From Companilactobacillus nantensis DSM 16982 (GTDB lineage Bacteria > Bacillota > Bacilli > Lactobacillales > Lactobacillaceae), in the NCBI RefSeq assembly GCF_001435815.1, contig NZ_AZFV01000002.1, positions 78,132 to 142,131 of the forward strand: a stretch of 64,000 nt of DNA. The letters run 5' to 3'. Numbering within the stretch: the first letter of the stretch is position 1; every line of letters starts with the position of its first letter. Below, in pieces: positions 61,990 to 64,000 of this stretch. Below the pieces are notes generated by a model. That model searched no databases. It was not told the DNA's origin and saw nothing but the letters and a program-made list of their open reading frames with translations. The translations under genes were made by a program, and so were the position numbers.

Positions 61990-62949
61990 TTGCTGGACGA
62001 AAAATCGCGAAGAGTCTTTAGCTCCAAAGCTTTAAATTATTTTGATGAATTAACTAAGAATATGAGCTATACAAAGACGGCCCAATTGTTAGGCATTACC
62101 CAACCGGCACTGACACAACAAATCAAAAAAATCGAACGTGTCGTCGGAGCACCACTGTTTTATAGCGTAGGAAAGAAGATTTATTTAACTGACGCAGGAA
62201 ATTCATTACTTAAAGCCACACATCAAATGTTTGACTTGATTAATAATGTGACTGATCAAATTCAACAAGAATCTTCAGAGAAGAGCGGTACAATCAGTAT
62301 CGGACTCTTGTCGACGGCTGAATCAATCGTCATTGAAGATTTTATTGTGGAATATAATCGGATTAATCCTAACGTGGTAATTGATTTGAATCTTTTGACA
62401 CGTAAAGAACTGTGGGACAATATTCAAAACAACCGAATAGATTTGGCAATCATGTATTTGCCAGATAAAAACATCAAAAGTTGGAAGATTTACAAGTCGA
62501 AAAAAATTATCAGTGATAATATTATGTTGATTCACAATAATGAGAAATTTAGTAAGAAAAAATCTGTTTGTTATAAGGATGCTATCAGCAAACCTTGGGC
62601 AACTTACTTGAAGACTTACTATTTCTCTGAATTGTTGAGAGAACGTTTCCGGGATGCACTAATTGATTCACCGGAAGTTGTCGCTAGATTTTCTTCACCT
62701 TATCAACTATTGAAGTTTGCACAAGAATCAGAGGATGTTTTCACGGTTTTGCCATTGAGCTTTTGTATTGCACATCAATCAATGTTTAAACTTTATCAAA
62801 CACCACTTGAACCAGCCATATCAAGTGATTTATCATTTGTATATCGAGAAGATAAAGAAAAGATTCCACGAATTCAAGAATTCTTGAATGAATGGGATAA
62901 TTTCTTAGATAAGTCGGGCTATATTGACCGTCTTAAATCTTCAAGATAA
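61990..62949 (+). CDS. LysR-family transcriptional regulator
   Basis: 319 residues from TTG 61990, with TAGGAGG ten bases upstream. Winged HTH at residues ~12-70 (MSYTKTAQLLGITQPALTQQ, IERVVGAPLFYSVG), then the effector domain (TISIGLLSTAESIVIEDFIV, RIDLAIMYLP, FTVLPLSFCIAHQ). The target is unknown; no divergent neighbour marks it, and its place between parC and ppaC gives no clue. Confidence 0.93.
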   Translation: MLDEKSRRVFSSKALNYFDELTKNMSYTKTAQLLGITQPALTQQIKKIERVVGAPLFYSVGKKIYLTDAGNSLLKATHQMFDLINNVTDQIQQESSEKSGTISIGLLSTAESIVIEDFIVEYNRINPNVVIDLNLLTRKELWDNIQNNRIDLAIMYLPDKNIKSWKIYKSKKIISDNIMLIHNNEKFSKKKSVCYKDAISKPWATYLKTYYFSELLRERFRDALIDSPEVVARFSSPYQLLKFAQESEDVFTVLPLSFCIAHQSMFKLYQTPLEPAISSDLSFVYREDKEKIPRIQEFLNEWDNFLDKSGYIDRLKSSR

Positions 62950-62980
62950 ATTTTATAAACTATAAAGGGGTATAGTACAC

Positions 62981-63916
62981 ATGCCAAAGGAAAAAGAATT
63001 AGTTTTCGGACACAAGAATCCTGATACAGATGCTGTTTCAGCAGCTATTGCTTATTCATATTTACAAAATCAACTAGGTTACAACACTGAAGCCGTTGCT
63101 TTAGGTGAACCAAACCTAGAAACAAAATTTGTTTATGATCATTTCAACGTTAAATACCCACGTATTATTTCAGCTATTAACGGTGAAGTTAAGAAAGTTA
63201 TGTTAGTTGATCACAATGAAAGACAACAAAGTGTTAGTGACATCGATGATGTTGAAGTAACACACGTTGTTGATCACCACAGAATCGCTAACTTTGAAAC
63301 TAGCTTGCCATTGTATTACCGTGCTGAACCACTTGGCTGTGTAAGTACAATTATCTGGAAGATGTATCTTGAAGAAGATGTTGAGATTCCTGGTCAAATC
63401 GCTGCTATCATGGCTTCATCAATCATTTCTGATACATTGCTATTGAAATCACCTACAACTACTGATGAAGATCGTGTTGCATTGAAGAGCTTAGCTGAAA
63501 CTGCTGGTATCGATTATGAATCATATGGTCTTGAAATGTTGAAAGCTGGTACTAACCTAGACAGCAAATCAACTCAAGAATTGATTGACATGGATGCTAA
63601 GAGCTTTGACATGAACGGGACTAGTGTACGTGTTGCCCAAGTTAATACTGTTGATGTTGACGATACTTTGAAGCGTGAAAGCGACTTTATCAAAGATATC
63701 AAGGCTGAAAATGCTGACAAAGGCTACAACTTGTTTGTCCTATTGATTACAAACATTCTTACAAGTGACACAACTGGTGTTATTATCGGTGATACTGATC
63801 CAATCGCTAAGTTTGAACAAGCTCTTAATACTAAGGTTGAAGATAACAAGGCTGCTTTACCTGGTGTCGTATCACGTAAGAAGCAAGTTGTTCCTCCACT
63901 AAACGAATTATTCTAA
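62981..63916 (+). CDS. ppaC: Manganese-dependent inorganic pyrophosphatase
   Basis: 311 residues with AAAGGGG upstream. DHH-family enzyme splitting pyrophosphate in the cytoplasm. FGHKNPDTDAVSAAIAYSYL (His, Asp, Asp metal ligands), MLVDHNE (Asp, His), HVVDHHRIANF (DHH), MASSIISDTLLLKSPTTT and the late SRKKQVVPPL substrate-binding part. Length is standard. After it, 63917-64000 has a small hairpin (ACCAC/GTGGT) without a T tract and no further gene. Confidence 0.98.
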   Translation: MPKEKELVFGHKNPDTDAVSAAIAYSYLQNQLGYNTEAVALGEPNLETKFVYDHFNVKYPRIISAINGEVKKVMLVDHNERQQSVSDIDDVEVTHVVDHHRIANFETSLPLYYRAEPLGCVSTIIWKMYLEEDVEIPGQIAAIMASSIISDTLLLKSPTTTDEDRVALKSLAETAGIDYESYGLEMLKAGTNLDSKSTQELIDMDAKSFDMNGTSVRVAQVNTVDVDDTLKRESDFIKDIKAENADKGYNLFVLLITNILTSDTTGVIIGDTDPIAKFEQALNTKVEDNKAALPGVVSRKKQVVPPLNELF

Positions 63917-64000
63917 TTAAAAATATTATGAAACCACTTTCACATATGTGGTGAAAATAAACCCTCAGTTTTAATTAGGTTCTTTCTTAAACTTGGTTAC

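Noticed and set aside
63929..63956. Hairpin after ppaC as terminator
   Set aside because: Stem ACCAC/GTGGT is short, competes with TTTCAC/GTGAAA, and no T tract follows.
1..64000. CRISPR arrays, tRNA/rRNA genes and insertion sequences
   Set aside because: I looked for regularly spaced repeats, cloverleaf-like blocks and transposase-like proteins and saw none; a tRNAscan and an IS search would settle this.

Overview
The window is a piece of a low-GC Gram-positive chromosome. The core gene order, the frequent TTG starts with GGAGG ribosome sites, the phage lysin type and the SAG1386/EF1546-type surface protein all point to the Lactobacillaceae, perhaps a Companilactobacillus-like lactobacillus; the genus is an inference. 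I saw no rRNA, tRNA or CRISPR array.

Region 1 (1 to about 22.2 kb) is the right-hand part of a siphovirus prophage, all on the + strand: portal (cut by the window edge), minor head protein, scaffold, major capsid, four connector or minor-capsid genes, tail tube, an Ig/FN3-like small protein, two tail assembly chaperones, a 2067-residue tape measure, distal tail protein, a tail-hub protein carrying four inserted wall-binding-like repeats, baseplate or receptor-binding genes, an XkdX-type small protein, holin and an exported GH25 lysin. The integrase, repressor, replication and terminase genes lie to the left or are missing. The lysin has Tyr where GH25 enzymes carry a catalytic Asp.

Region 2 (22.2 to 28.4 kb) is host core: an FMN riboswitch and the riboflavin transporter ribU, a LysM surface protein, cmk, der, the HU gene and a TPR protein. 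Region 3 (28.4 to 35.7 kb) looks accessory: a T-box-controlled NhaC-type transporter preceded by a 37-residue Tyr-rich peptide gene and flanked by two copies of an intergenic hairpin repeat, then a Ugp-like ABC importer operon ending in a metallophosphoesterase.

Region 4 (35.7 to 53.6 kb) is housekeeping: cca, a Uup-like ABC-F protein, thyA-dfrA, a hemolysin III-type membrane protein, degV, a GDSL hydrolase-ypmS-yozE-ylqF-rnhB run, dprA, topA-xerC-hslV-hslU and an aldose epimerase. Region 5 (53.6 to 57.2 kb) is on the - strand: a probable PD-(D/E)XK nuclease with coiled-coil and helix-turn-helix-like parts, two cell-envelope proteins of unknown role, and plsY. Region 6 (57.3 kb to the end) holds parE-parC behind a LexA-like box, a LysR regulator and the Mn-dependent pyrophosphatase gene ppaC.

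The best candidates for new biology are the wall-binding-like repeats shared by the phage tail hub and the lysin, the 41-residue repeats in the tape measure, the two pairs of neighbouring phage genes with duplicated 3' ends, the T-box/Tyr-rich peptide/NhaC cassette, and the - strand nuclease gene.
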